From assembly GCA_023525715.1 (NCBI GenBank), contig CM042010.1, positions 86,182,116 through 86,246,115 on the forward strand: a DNA stretch of 64,000 nt. The letters are read 5' to 3'. Positions 24,024 through 35,205 of the stretch are shown here, in pieces (the first letter of the stretch is position 1; every line of letters begins with the position of its first letter). A program made the translations under genes and the position numbers. Source of the stretch: Cichorium intybus (Eukaryota; Streptophyta; Magnoliopsida; Asterales; Asteraceae). The notes under the pieces are model-generated. The model had not been told where the DNA came from and searched no databases. It saw only the letters and a list, made by a program, of their open reading frames with translations.

Positions 24024-24398
24024 AAGATGCCAGGTATCCGAAGTCTATAACATACAAAAGGCTTTGCTCAATTCCCTCCGAATCTATAACCACCACTTCA
24101 GATGAGTACACAGCTCAAGCTTTGCATCATCTGAGTTCTCATTATTCACCGTCACTCTAGCTATCATTCCTTCCAAAAACGTTGAAGGAAACTTCTCTTT
24201 TTCATCCATATCGAAGAACAACTTCTTCAGTGGACTTTTCTTTGTGAGCTTTCCCTTGTAAAGTACTCCCCATAGTTTTTGAAGAATCTTTCCATCACTG
24301 ATTTTGTCTATGCTTGTTAGTTCTTTATCAGCAGCTAGAACAGATTGCTTAAAAAGTTTTGCAATTTCTAAATCATATAGGGCGAAGTTTCGAAGATA

Positions 24399-25189
24399 TT
24401 AACCCATAAATCTTCCAATTATCCTCTGACCTCTAGTAAGACCGACCTGCTGGGAGATTCTTATTTGTCTCAGGCCGTAGAGTCTTTCAACTAATACCAC
24501 GAAGTCATTTGGGTTCATGAAAGGAAAATCAGCAACAGTGAAAGAACTCTCTATTTTTTGTTCACCTCTTCGGACATGATAGGTGAAGTTCTGATATATA
24601 TCTTCAAAAACTGGTCCCGTCTCTATTCTGTCAATCCCAATAATCTTTAAGCAAGACCAGACATCGGTTTGATCAGCAGCAAGGTTCACATGAAACCTGG
24701 CTTTTTGCTCTTGAAATTTTCTTTTCTCGGCTGGATCAAACTCAACGTCATAGACATTAACAGCAAATAGCTTCGGATTGAATGGGATATCCAGTTGCAA
24801 ATCTGTTGTATTCTCATCACTGAATGAAACAAGTGGCAAACGATCAAACATTTCCACAGTAGTAAAGGCCAAATTCATTATCGTCTCATATGTCCAAATT
24901 TAGTACACTGGACCCAAGACTTCGTTCTTTCCTGCCCTATCTCTTGAGATCACGTAAAAATGCCTTAGCTTTTCGTACTCCTCTGCCTTCTGTTTCTTCT
25001 CTTCAGACTTCGACAACACATTAGCAATTTTCTTTCCCTTATCGACTGAAGGGTCAGTCTCAGGAGGTACTTGAGAAGTTGTCATTTTTGTTGAAGTGGA
25101 TGAAGGTGCAGTGCTTGCTCTGATTTTGATTCTACCAGAGAATCTTTTTATGAGGCTGGAGGTGGATTCGGTTGTCATCGGAGTCATTC
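24399..25189 (-). pseudogene. Accessory gene of Copia E, C-terminal part
   Basis: This is the continuation of the frame interrupted by element F. It begins MTPMTTESTSSLIKRFSGRI, Ser/Thr-rich with basic residues, then a Lys/Glu-rich helix (KSEEKKQKAEEYEKLRHFY). After one in-frame TAG at about 24900 comes a folded-looking domain: FDRLPLVSFSDENTTDL, FNPKLFAVNVYDVEFDP, VWSCLKIIGIDRIETGP and FPFMNPNDFVVLVERLYGL. It ends GRIIGRFMG-stop at 24399. I do not recognise the family. No signal peptide or membrane span is visible, which speaks against a classical envelope protein. The relation to the N-terminal part is clear because removing F with one copy of its duplication keeps the frame. Confidence 0.72.
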
Positions 25190-27037
25190 TGTAAGACCCG
25201 TATCCTGATTATAACATATACTTAAAATAAGAGTGTTAGGAATTATATGATTTTTGGTAGTTATAAAGCTAAGAAAAACTTTAGTTACAATTTCATATAA
25301 AATCAGCATTTTGTGTCGTTTTTAGAAAAATCATAATTAATTCTAGGAAAATTGTTTGGACCTCAAACCAATGCACAAAGTTTACAAATTGAGTCTAGTA
25401 CAATTACCAAAAATAATAGTAAGCTTGAAAATGAGATTATCTATGGTAAAAAATGCAATCTTTACTGATTAGTTCGGAATTGACAGATTAGATAGTCTGT
25501 TTTCAAAAATTCATAATAAATCATAGAAAAATCGTATAAATACGTAAAATACATCCCTGGAAAGGTATTGAGATGAATTTTCTGAATATAAAATAAAAAC
25601 GTGAATTTAATGGGTTTAAGATCGGCTAAACCAGTCTTGAACAGACTGATTCTAGAAGGCCTTTAATTTCAACAAAATTATATTATTAAAATCTTTTGTC
25701 AAAAGTGTCATGCCATTTTTTATTCAAGAATTCAAGTATAAATACCCCCCAAAACATCTTATAAACCACACCAACAAATCTCAATCCAATATATAGAGGT
25801 TTCTAAGCACTAGAGTGTAAGAAGTGAGCGGAAGGAAGCTCAAAAGCCTAGCGAAGAAGTTATAGGTTCCGACGACTGGTCATAAGGTAACTACAAACTT
25901 TTCTATAGCTTAATTAGGTATTGTAAAATAGTTTTTGTGTTAAGAAGTAGAATATTTAATAAGTATAACATATGTTATATTATACTAATTTCTAACAATA
26001 GTAAACAAAAACCTTAAAATGTCGTTATTATAACAATTCGTAATTTCTGAATATAATACCGATTGATTTACTTACGAGGACGGTGACTAGGCCGATTACT
26101 TGGGATCTGGTTGTTGGATTTTCCGAAAGGCTAAAATGCTGAAAGGATCCTGCCACCCCATCTAATCTTCTACCTGGCCGTTCTTTACTTGATAAATCAT
26201 GGAGTATCATATTGGAATTATTGAAGGGTTTAATGATGCGACTATAATATAGTTAAGGATTAAGAAATGATAGATTTCTTATTATGTTAACAGTTAAAGT
26301 TGAAGGAAATACAAAGCCGAGAAAGATAAACGATATAGTCAACTATAATCAGGTGAGTCTTCTCACTATACTATGGGTGATATTGCATGCATAGGAAGGA
26401 AGATAGGTTAGACTAAGGTTGTCTTACCTGTTATGATAATTGTGTGAATTATTGCTATGATAATGATTGTTTGTGGACGGAACGGGAACAGCCCGCGAGC
26501 CAATAGGCGGAACGGGAATAGCCTGCGAGTCATTAGATGGAACGGGATAGCCCGCGAGCCAATAGGCGGAACGGGAATAGCCTGCGAGTCATTAGACGGA
26601 ACGGGAAAAGCCTGCGAGTGATAAGACAGAACGGGAACTGCCCGTGAGTCTTCAGCGGAACAGGGATAGCCCGCGAGTCTCACAGACATATGAATGGTTA
26701 TGATGTGTTGTATGTTATGTGATGGATCGTATGGTATTTTGAGGAACTCACTAAGCTTCGTGCTTACCCTTTCCCTATATAAAATATTGTTTCAGGTACA
26801 TCAGGTACCATGGATGGCAAGGCGTGACGTGTATACACTGTGCTGCTTCATTGGAGGACTGTTTTTGAATTAATATTCCGCTATATTGAGATTTCGTTAA
26901 CTTCTGTAAATCCTGGGGTGTTTTCATTAAACTTATAAGTTATGGAATTTTATGAAAATTAATTAAGTGGCTTTTCTTGTATTGAACTTTTCGTTTAAAA
27001 TTTTTTTAAATTTACCCTAAAATTTTGGGATGTTACA
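25190..27037 (+). repeat. 5' LTR of element F (1848 bp)
   Basis: Complete LTR, TG...CA. From 25308 on it is almost identical to 31069-32797: I count about five substitutions and one T-run length change over 1,729 bases. The first 118 bases have no counterpart in the 3' copy. A block of 30-bp repeats lies at 26478-26685. A TATAAATACCCC promoter-like word lies at 25738-25749. Confidence 0.95.
26478..26685 (+). repeat. Seven tandem about 30-bp repeats inside LTR F
   Basis: Units are variants of CGGAACGGGAATAGCCTGCG plus AGTCATTAGA, 29-31 bases long. The block is repeated identically in the other LTR (about 32239-32446), so it was present before the last transposition. Possible enhancer-like role, unproven. 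Confidence 0.9.
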
Positions 27038-27040
27038 AGT

Positions 27041-27056
27041 TGGTATCAGAGCACAG
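27041..27056 (+). promoter_or_regulatory. Primer-binding site of element F
   Basis: TGGTATCAGAGCACAG starts three bases after the 5' LTR. This is the initiator tRNA-Met type and sets the element's orientation as plus. Confidence 0.93.
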
Positions 27057-28447
27057 CTTGAGAGAATCAGGCTCACTTAGTGAGTTCTGGACTCAAGTTA
27101 AGGCTTAAGAGTTTTCTTAAAACATTTATACGAAAGAAGGATGTTTTATGAAGGGAGAACTGAAGACACAGTGTGTACCGCCAGCCGACGCCAGTATGAG
27201 AAAAGGGTTAAGTATTTAATATTGTGGATGTTAAAAAAAACATATGGTATATGTTTGTTGAAATGCCTGATAGAGATCACATATTGTTGTATTATTATCT
27301 GCTATTTGCTAATAGAACTGTATGCTAGTGCCGATAGGTTGCTTAGAGATTTCCACTAAGTTGTATACAATATGGACTGAATAGTCATAGAATGTGTGAG
27401 TTGACCTTATTGCATGTTCCTTGTTTGGTTGTTGCCTTAGGGAAGATTCTCTTATTTGAAAGACTGTTTAGTTCGATATTGTATACAACTACGTTCGCGA
27501 AACAACCTGTCATCACTGGAGGAAGTTCCGTCTTAGTTAGAATAGCAGGGTGGGGGTGGGATTCCAAGTATTCCTAGAAGGGTTGACATATTCCTTGTAA
27601 GGGCATATGTGTTAAAATTATCGGTAAGAAGCGAATTGGATATTTCGAGACGGGTCTTGGAACGAACATGGATAGGTGTGGAAGGTAGTAGTAGAGCTCC
27701 TACTATCGAAAGCACAGGATCCACGTTCGAGTCGGGAGTTCGTCACGAAGGATCCAAGGAGCTGAATATGTGAGTGTCTGGCATAATTAACTTAAATGCT
27801 ATTGTAATGTGGTAAACTTTTATCCATTCAATTTTTGAATGTTGATTGTGAGGTTCAGTAGGAACAATTAAGATGTGATCATACCAGTTTGGTTGGACCG
27901 ATCATGCTTAAGTTAATTACTGAGCTTAAAGACTGTTGAAAGGGAGAATGCCAAAATGCTATTGTGGTAGCTATTTTTCATGCAACTAATGGGCGCACAA
28001 GTCAGACAGGGACTAGAGGATGCAAGGGTGAGTTTTCCAACTCACGGTCAAAGAGGTGCAAGCGGCGCCTGAGATGATAGCGGGTATTTTTGAGTCAACT
28101 CTGTACATGCCTAGTGCTGTGTAATAGTGGGGCTACCTACTCTTGTATTGATCTTGCTTAGGTGATTGATCAGGTCGTGTGGGTTGAGAGTTTGGATCAC
28201 TCACTCGTGATTGAGGTAACTGACGATAGAGGTGTTGACTAGGGTCACAAGCGGATGAGTAACATATGGTGGTTGATGTAAACATCTTTACATTATCGAA
28301 AAATGTTTATTGAGATAGTGTTTGCCCCAATGCAAGTTGTTGGCTGAGCAGAGTGGGCTTGTTTTTCGTTCGAGAGAGTAAGGGCTCGTAAAAAAAAATT
28401 ATAAATCGAATAAACAGACTTGGACTTTAGTCCAAGTGGGGGAGGAA
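27057..28447 (+). other. Element F interior, noncoding, ending in a polypurine tract
   Basis: About 1.4 kb with no zinc knuckle, protease, integrase or RT motif. Short frames are not supported by any signature. It ends TTGGACTTTAGTCCAAGTGG followed by GGGAGGAA: a small hairpin (CTTGGACTTTAGTCCAAG) followed by a purine run of the kind that precedes Gypsy 3' LTRs. In a normal element the LTR start TGTAAGACC would follow here, but foreign sequence follows instead. Confidence 0.7.
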
Positions 28448-28583
28448 TACGAAATTAAGGGAACAACATGAATATTATATTGAATCGATGAAATTATTAA
28501 AATTATAGTAACATGTCAATATCTTTAATTCAGTACTACAACTTTATATTAATACATTAAGAAAAGTTTACAGAACTACTAAC

Positions 28584-28869
28584 CTAAACCGGAGAATCAG
28601 AAAGAAGTGAGAAAAGATCTTCTACACTCCAATCTTTGTCATCATTAGGTTGACTTGTACCTTCTCGAGGATTTGGAAGTGGTATGCTTCCAGTTATTGG
28701 AGGAGGAGCTCCAAGGTATGGGGTCTCAATAGGGTTGGAACATGTAACCCCATGATTAGGGGCTAAATATTGACTCATTTGGGGCGTGTGTAAGTAGGGC
28801 AGTGATGAGGAAAGGCTCTAATTCGGAACCAGTTGGGGGTAGCTACAAGAAGGAGAAAACCAGGCTGGG
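28584..28869 (-). pseudogene. Out-of-frame ancestral C-terminal tail of the RWP-RK gene
   Basis: Just after the present stop of the RWP-RK frame, a shifted frame reads GFVGDPAWFSPSCSYPQLVP, then a TAG, then SLPYLHTPQMSQYLAPNHG. It ends in an acidic DDKDWSVEDLFSLLSDSPV-stop at 28584. Its composition fits a transcription-factor tail with a short acidic/aromatic end. A frameshift near 28885 and the TAG near 28819 cut it off. Confidence 0.65.
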
Positions 28870-30213
28870 TCACCTACAAAGCCTCAAAAAATTCTCCTCA
28901 CTCGAAGACTCAAGTAAACCAGGGTTAATACTACTCATACCAGAATTAGATGGCAGAGATTGCTGCTGTGTATGAGTTCTTGATGAAGTTTCCCCTTTTT
29001 TCTGAATTTTTCTTTTCCTAAATACAACCTTATGAGCAGCTTGTATCAGTTTCTTTGTGCCGTCTGTTAGACCCAATTGTGATCCTTCAATTATTGCTTC
29101 TTTCTCCCTTTTTAGGTTGGGTATTAAATCTTTCGATAATCCTGCCGCTCCGCTAAACTCGTTACCAAATTCCTGTGACACAAATAAATTTAGTAATTAC
29201 AATTTTATGATATAAAGGAATTAAAAACAAAAATGTAATTCTTTACCTCAACACGATCAATAAGAGTTTGCAGACTCTTAAGTTGTCGTTGGGGCCAATG
29301 TTCGATACCTAAATATCTACAGCGTTTTTTTAACTGAGTCGATCCAATGTTGAGTTCTTTCGCAGCTTCCTCAATTGGTTTATTAAAGTGTTCAGCTATT
29401 ATTTCTCTACTTAATGAGTGTCTGAAACCTCTTCTAGTGCCAGCTACTGTGGTTGTCGGAATCGGAAGATTGAGTTCAAATGTACTATTAATATTTGGGA
29501 TCATTTGAACATGATCCTGATTTTCTGAACCAAATATGGACATTGATTCATTAAAATCGGTAGCTATCGGTGGTAATTGTACGTTTTCAATCATGGACTC
29601 AGGATTTTGAAATCCTTCTAGGTTCCTCTGAATCACCTGAAGGTGATTTTGATATTGAAAACCAACCCCAAGTTCGGGATTCATTTCAATATTGATGTTA
29701 TGAGTTGTTTGTAATTGACTTTCATTCTGAATGTCAGCCATGAATCCTTGATTCATGGGGGTAATCTCACTACTCGTTGAGGGTACGTCGATGAATGGAT
29801 TGTAGTCAGATAGATCATCCACAAATGGGTCTATGAATAACAACTGTCAGATGATAAACAAAATTGAATATTCATAGAAGCAATCATTTAAAGAATTTAA
29901 CCTGGTAAAAGGTATGGAGTCTGATCAAGTGCAAAGTCTAATGATGCATGCACCGGATCTTCTGAGTTAATGTTCAACTCGGGAAAAATTTCCGCCTCAC
30001 CGTGGAGTTGCTCTATTGGTAGTATATCTGGAAGACTGTAACATAATTCAGAATCAAACAAAACATTAGAAATATAAACAAAATATGGATGATAGATGTC
30101 TAGAATGTTAAGTCACCGAACTCTATTAAGAATTCTTGGTTTGAAGTACCCTCTCCTTGCGGAAAACCAGGTCCAGGGTTCGACAGATCGCCCATTGAAT
30201 ATCTGTTTTCCAT
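28870..30213 (-). CDS. RWP-RK domain transcription factor gene inside element F (4 exons)
   Basis: RWP-RK proteins are plant nuclear DNA-binding factors (NLP and RKD families). My model: exon 1 30117-30213 (ATG 30211-30213, MENRYSMGDLSNPG), exon 2 29902-30027, exon 3 29247-29830, exon 4 28870-29172. All introns are GT-AG and all phases agree, giving 369 residues. The domain is in exon 3: LSREIIAEHFNKPIEEAAKE, then LNIGSTQLKKRCRYLGIEHW followed by PQRQLKSL. The name-giving RWPxRK is HWPQRQ here, a weak form. Exon 4 adds a basic KVVFRKRKIQKK stretch. The gene is antisense to element F and keeps introns and a TATA box, so it is a genomic-DNA copy. The short, single-domain form without an obvious PB1 resembles RKD more than NLP. 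The original tail is cut by a frameshift (see 28584-28869). Confidence 0.8.
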
Positions 30214-30310
30214 GACTTAACTTTAAATATGAGTTCGTTTATGAACAAACTAGTGATAAGAGAGGACGAGACTGAAAATGAATGTGGAAATGAATGATAC
30301 TACATACCTG

Positions 30311-30320
30311 TATATATAGT
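30311..30320 (-). promoter_or_regulatory. TATA box of the RWP-RK gene
   Basis: The minus strand reads ACTATATATA about 100 bases before the ATG at 30213, a usual distance in plants. It shows that the captured segment includes promoter sequence. Confidence 0.55.
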
Positions 30321-31068
30321 ATCTTGCAGCTGGAACCGAAAGGTCACACGGAACTGAAAGGACACCTCACGTTTTAATTACCGAAATTCAAACTAACTAC
30401 AGTAGATGCGACTTTTCACTACCCCAAGTGACATTTTTTCAAAATTCCCTGCTTGACTCTGGTGAGAACGAGATAATAAAGAGACTCTTGAAATAAAACA
30501 AAATTTTATGTCTCCATATAATGGAAATAGTTTAAAGAGTGTTCAGTACTTCAAAGAAAAAAAAATAAAAAAATAAAAAAGAACTTACGAAAGATGATGT
30601 AAATTTTATATTTTTCGGTGAAACAAAATTTTTTGGAGATTTTACAAATATAGAATTATTTAGCCAAAAAGTATTTAAAAGAAAATATTGAATTGAGACA
30701 AATGTGTGTTGAAATATGCGAATTCATATAAATACGAAATAGTGTTAAAAATTAGGTGTTGCAAGTTAACTAGGTTAACTATGTATACATGAAGATTAGA
30801 AAGTACTAAATATGTACTGTAGAAAGTAGCCGGTCAAGTTGATGTGTGGGACTGTGAGAAACAGTTAGAGTTTTACATCTAGAGTAACTAGAAGAAAAGA
30901 AGTATGGAGTGAATGAGAATAATAGGACCTTAAGCATTATTACAGAGACATGTGAAAGTTGAAGGGAAAGATAATGAAACCTTGTAAAGGTTCGACAATA
31001 AGATGAGGAGGATTTTTGAAGAACATAAGGACTCGATGGGAAATACATAGAGGCGTTCGAGAATGCGG
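30321..31068. other. Upstream region of the RWP-RK gene carried in element F
   Basis: About 750 bases between the gene's TATA box and the truncated 3' LTR of F. AT-rich, with A-runs at 30560-30580 and no supported frame. It shows no similarity to the LTR, so I read it as the gene's own 5' flank, captured together with the gene. The junction to the LTR is at 31068/31069. Confidence 0.55.
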
Positions 31069-32797
31069 ATTTTGTGTCGTTTTTAGAAAAATCATAATTA
31101 ATTCTAGGAAAATTGTTTGGACCTCAAACCAATGCACAAAGTTTACAAATTGAGTCTAGTACAATTACCAAAAATAATAGTAAGCTTGAAAATGAGATTA
31201 TCTATGGTAAAAAATGCAATCTTTACTGATTAGTTCGGAATTGACAGATTAGATAGTCTGTTTTCAAAAATTCATAATAAATCATAGAAAAATCATATAA
31301 ATACGTAAAATACATCCCTGGAAAGGTATTGAGATGAATTTTCTTAATATAAAATAAAAACGTGAATTTAATGGGTTTAAGATCGGCTAAACCAGTCTTG
31401 AACAGACTGATTCTAGAAGGCCTTTAATTTCAACAAAATTATATTATTAAAATCTTTTGTCAAAAGTGTCATGCCATTTTTTATTCAAGAATTCAAGTAT
31501 AAATACCCCCCAAAACATCTCATAAACCACACCAACAAATCTCAATCCAATATATAGAGGTTTCTAAGCACTAGAGTGTAAGAAGTGAGCGGAAGGAAGC
31601 TCAAAAGCCTAGCGAAGAAGTTATAGGTTCCGACGACTGGTCATAAGGTAACTACAAACTTTTCTATAGCTTAATTAGGTATTGTAAAATAGTTTTTGTG
31701 TTAAGAAGTAGAATATTTAATAAGTATAACATATGTTATATTATACTAATTTCTAACAATAGTAAACAAAAACCTTAAAATGTCGTTATTATAACAATTC
31801 GTAATTTCCGAATATAATACCGATTGATTTACTTACGAGGACGGTGACTAGGCCGATTACTTGGGATCTGGTTGTTGGATTTTCCGAAAGGCTAAAATGC
31901 TGAAAGGATCCTGCCACCCCATCTAATCTTCTACCTGGCCGTTCTTTACTTGATAAATCATGGAGTATCATATTGGAATTATTGAAGGGTTTAATGATGC
32001 GACTATAATATAGTTAAGGATTAAGAAATGATAGATTTCTTATTATGTTAACAGTTAAAGTTGAAGGAAATACAAAGCCGAGAAAGATAAACGATATAGT
32101 CAACTATAATCAGGTGAGTCTTCTCACTATACTATGGGTGATATTGCATGCATAGGAAGGAAGATAGGTTAGACTAAGGTTGTCTTACCTGTTATGATAA
32201 TTGTGTGAATTATTGCTATGATAATGATTGTTTGTGGACGGAACGGGAACAGCCCGCGAGCCAATAGGCGGAACGGGAATAGCCTGCGAGTCATTAGATG
32301 GAACGGGATAGCCCGCGAGCCAATAGGCGGAACGGGAATAGCCTGCGAGTCATTAGACGGAACGGGAAAAGCCTGCGAGTGATAAGACAGAACGGGAACT
32401 GCCCGTGAGTCTTCAGCGGAACAGGGATAGCCCGCGAGTCTCACAGACATATGAATGGTTATGATGTGTTGTATGTTATGTGATGGATCGTATGGTATTT
32501 TGAGGAACTCACTAAGCTTCGTGCTTACCCTTTCCCTATATAAAATATTGTTTCAGGTACATCAGGTACCATGGATGGCAAGGCGTGACGTGTATACACT
32601 GTGCTGCTTCATTGGAGGACTGTTTTTGAATTAATATTCCGCTATATTGAGATTTCGTTAACTTCTGTAAATCCTGGGGTGTTTTCATTAAACTTATAAG
32701 TTATGGAATTTTATGAAAATTAATTAAGTGGCTTTTCTTGTATTGAAGTTTTCGTTTAAAATTTTTTAAATTTACCCTAAAATTTTGGGATGTTACA
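31069..32797 (+). repeat. 3' LTR of element F, lacking its first 118 bases
   Basis: Matches 25308-27037 almost perfectly, including the 30-bp repeat block, and ends GGGATGTTACA. The 118 bases that open the 5' LTR are missing, and unrelated sequence (GAGAATGCGG) precedes the join. Confidence 0.95.
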
Positions 32798-32802
32798 CGT
32801 TC

Positions 32803-35093
32803 TTCCCCAAACAGGAGGAACAGTTGTTGAAGGTGACGTTGTGGTAGTTGTTGTTTGAGAGAGTGGTGTGAGGGTTGTAATGGTTGCTGTTGGAGTGAAG
32901 GTGATGCGTGTTTGTCTTGTTGGTTGAGGTCCTTCTCCCCCTTATGACAAAAACACTGAGGGCTTCAGAGCACCTGGTAACCGACTAACAAGTGTAAGAA
33001 GTGGTGCAATATCCTTTCGGATTGAGTCGGTGGTTTGAGAGACCAAAATTTTCATTTGTTGATTAGTGATGTTCTGTGCTTCTCTGTACGCATTTAACTC
33101 TTCCACCTTTGGTTCATAAATTGCAATGGTTTTCTTTGCATCCTCAACATCTTTCCTTAAACTTTGCAATTGGACATCAAATTCCTCAACAGCTCATTTA
33201 GATAGATTCTCAATCGAAGTAGACAGAGAAGTAAGCTTAGCTTGAACTTCTGTATGGGCAGAATTGAGTTTGGTGACCACTTCGGTGAGTTTGGAGGTAT
33301 GTTGTTCCTGGAGTTGCTGAGTCTTCTCTTCAACTTGTTTCTCTACTGCTTTACATCTCAAGTCAATTTTCTCCAACACATTTCTTGTCATTTGCTTGAC
33401 ATCAGTTTCTACTACTTTAACTGCCTCATTAATCTTCTTGGTGACTTTTTTTGTAATGGTTTCTTCGAAAGACGTGAGTGATTCTACCAGATGATCAAAA
33501 GTGACCACAGACCCTTTGTCCGAAGTGTACGTAGTCTAGGCTCGGATCAGAACATTCAATTTCACATTGAGTTGGCGGAATTGTTTTATTGATACCAGGC
33601 TTGTGTCGGGTTCATCATCATCATCGTCTTGAATGTTTATTGGGGCTATTTCAAAATAATCTTCCTCTTCTTTTTCGGTTTCATGGGAAGAAGGAGAATC
33701 AACCATGTCATCCATAAAAAATGAATGAAGCGGAGGAGGTACTTCGGTTGTTGTAGTGAAAATTGGTGTTGTATGCTTTGGTGGTGGTGATGGTGGAGTT
33801 GTGGCAGTTTGATTTCCGGATGTGAGACTTGTGTCCACATTAGATGTGTGTATAGGGGTCTCAATATGACTTGTCTCCACGATAGATGTTTCAACAGTAG
33901 TCATATGTTCAGATACCACTAGGTTATTAGTTAAAGATATAGTAGGATTAGAAGGTGGTACCATTGTTGTTGTTGTCATAGTTGGTGATGGAGGAATGGT
34001 GGTGTCCTCATGATGAGAGCATTCTTCCTCTTCTTCTTCTTCATCTTCTTCGGATCGAGGTGTTGGTGGTCGTGACGATTGAGCAGGTTTCTTCTTTGAA
34101 GGCTTAACTGCTTGGGTTTTCCTCCTTGTCCTGGACTTCTTTGCTGGGGGCTTTGGATGGTTCAGTTGTGCCTTTTCATTTGCCACCCTTAGCTTTCGGA
34201 AGTTCGGATTAAATTACCTGTGTGAAAACCCTGATGGGTGTAGGTGTGGTGATCGTATTGCGGAACTCGATCAAAGTTAGATTATCGTCAGGAACCTTGC
34301 ACAGCATCGCCTCAGGAATCTGAGCGATAAATTCCATCCTGTCATCCGAAGTTGAGCTGGAAGGAGTCTGGACTTGATGGAAATCATGAACAGGTAGGTC
34401 CCAAGGCACTCGTATCTTTTCGTGTGCATATTCAGCTTGGACAATTAGTGCCCAAAACTATGTCGATGCGATGTCTGTGGCCCCCTTCGCATGATTCAAG
34501 TAAGTAGTGAAGTCGGTCCAAAGAGTTGAAGCGTAATCAACTGGAACATTATACTAGATACCATAGTATAGTTGCAAGAATGTGTAGGAAGCTGAATCTA
34601 GGCCTAAAGTTCTGCCAGAGAGACTTCGTAGGAGAATGCTGAAGAAGTAACCCAGACAGAGGGCATTTTGTTCTTTTTGAAAGAACTCATTGTGCGTGTG
34701 ACCCATCTCATTAAGCATATTCAAGATTTCAGACTGAGAGACCATCTGAAACCGTCCAGACACTGGGAGTTGAAGAATCTTTACGAATTGCTCCTTCTTG
34801 ATTGTAATCGTCTTCTTGGTTTCATCGGCAGTGACAATTTCAAAGGACGCAGATTGACCATCTGCATTCAGACGTGCAGTATGGTGTGCCCTGTTCACCC
34901 AAATCTTTGGAACTTGAGCAGTTGTTGTCATGGCGTGATAAAGGGGTGATTGTCGCAGACATACCACCGGCATCGCCATTGTTGACGAATAAGCTTCAGG
35001 GTCGAGGTTTGCAACGTGGTTTGCTGACATGGGGTTAAGATCTGGAACTGAATCAGCATCTCCTGATATCAATGAAATATAGGCGGTGGCCAT
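32803..35093 (-). pseudogene. Accessory gene of Copia E, N-terminal and central part
   Basis: Starts at ATG 35091-35093 (MATAYISLISGDADSVP). The N-terminal domain contains KIWVNRAHHTARLNADG, ITIKKEQFVKILQLPV and LSGRTLGLDSASYTFLQLYY, the last almost identical in Copia B. After it come IPEAMLCKVPDDNLTLIEF, a basic stretch (PPAKKSRTRRKTQAVKPSKK), an acidic run (SEEDEEEEEEECSHHED), a Ser/Thr/Pro-rich region, and about 180 residues of coiled coil (33194-33508 and 32942-33169). The part before the insertion of F is Thr-rich. With the C-terminal part the protein would be about 1,000 residues. In-frame stops lie at 34554, 33536, 33194 and 32942, and there is a frameshift near 34200. No known family is recognised. 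Confidence 0.75.
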
Positions 35094-35195
35094 TGGGAGT
35101 GTTTTTTGAGTTTTGAGAGTTGGGAGTGTTTGGGATTTCTTAGTTGCAGGTTCAGAGAGAATGGAAACGAAAGGGATGAACTGAAGGGTTGTTCC

Positions 35196-35205
35196 GTTTA
35201 TATAC
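35196..35205 (-). promoter_or_regulatory. TATA box of the accessory gene in Copia E
   Basis: Minus strand GTATATAAAC, about 105-112 bases before the ATG at 35093. Upstream (35230-35276) the minus strand reads GTGGAGAAACC, GACCGTTCAAACA and GCATTAAATGC, closely like the region before the homologous gene in Copia B. See 12083-12091. Confidence 0.65.

Larger units (their letters stand above)
25190..32797 (+). mobile_element. Young LTR retroelement F, nested in E, no element proteins recognised
   Basis: The left LTR (25190-27037) begins TGTAAGACCCGTATCC and ends GGGATGTTACA, followed by a primer site. A second LTR copy ends at 32797. Flanks are CATTC (25185-25189) and CGTTC (32798-32802), a 5-bp duplication with one difference. 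The LTR style and the GGGATGTTACA plus TGGTATCAGAGC junction suggest a Ty3/Gypsy relative, but no gag or pol is recognisable, so it is non-autonomous. Between its polypurine tract (28434-28447) and the 3' LTR lies a foreign 2.6-kb segment with an RWP-RK gene. Confidence 0.93.

Noticed and set aside
26478..26685. CRISPR-like look of evenly spaced repeats
   Set aside because: Units are contiguous and diverged, without unique spacers, in a plant LTR.
26408..26689. 93-codon frame, repeated at 32169-32450
   Set aside because: Antisense translation of the 30-bp repeats in the two LTRs of F; it is identical only because the LTRs are.
28839..28869. A 31-base intron that would bring the RWP-RK tail back towards frame
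   Set aside because: Far below the plant minimum intron length, and the joined frame would meet TAG soon after. A frameshift is simpler.
25308..32797. The two 1.73-kb copies as a segmental duplication
   Set aside because: TG...CA ends, primer-binding site after the left copy, and matching 5-bp flanks show they are LTRs.
24399..35093. The accessory gene of E as a classical envelope gene
   Set aside because: No signal peptide, no membrane span and no furin-like site is visible; it is rich in charged and coiled-coil sequence.
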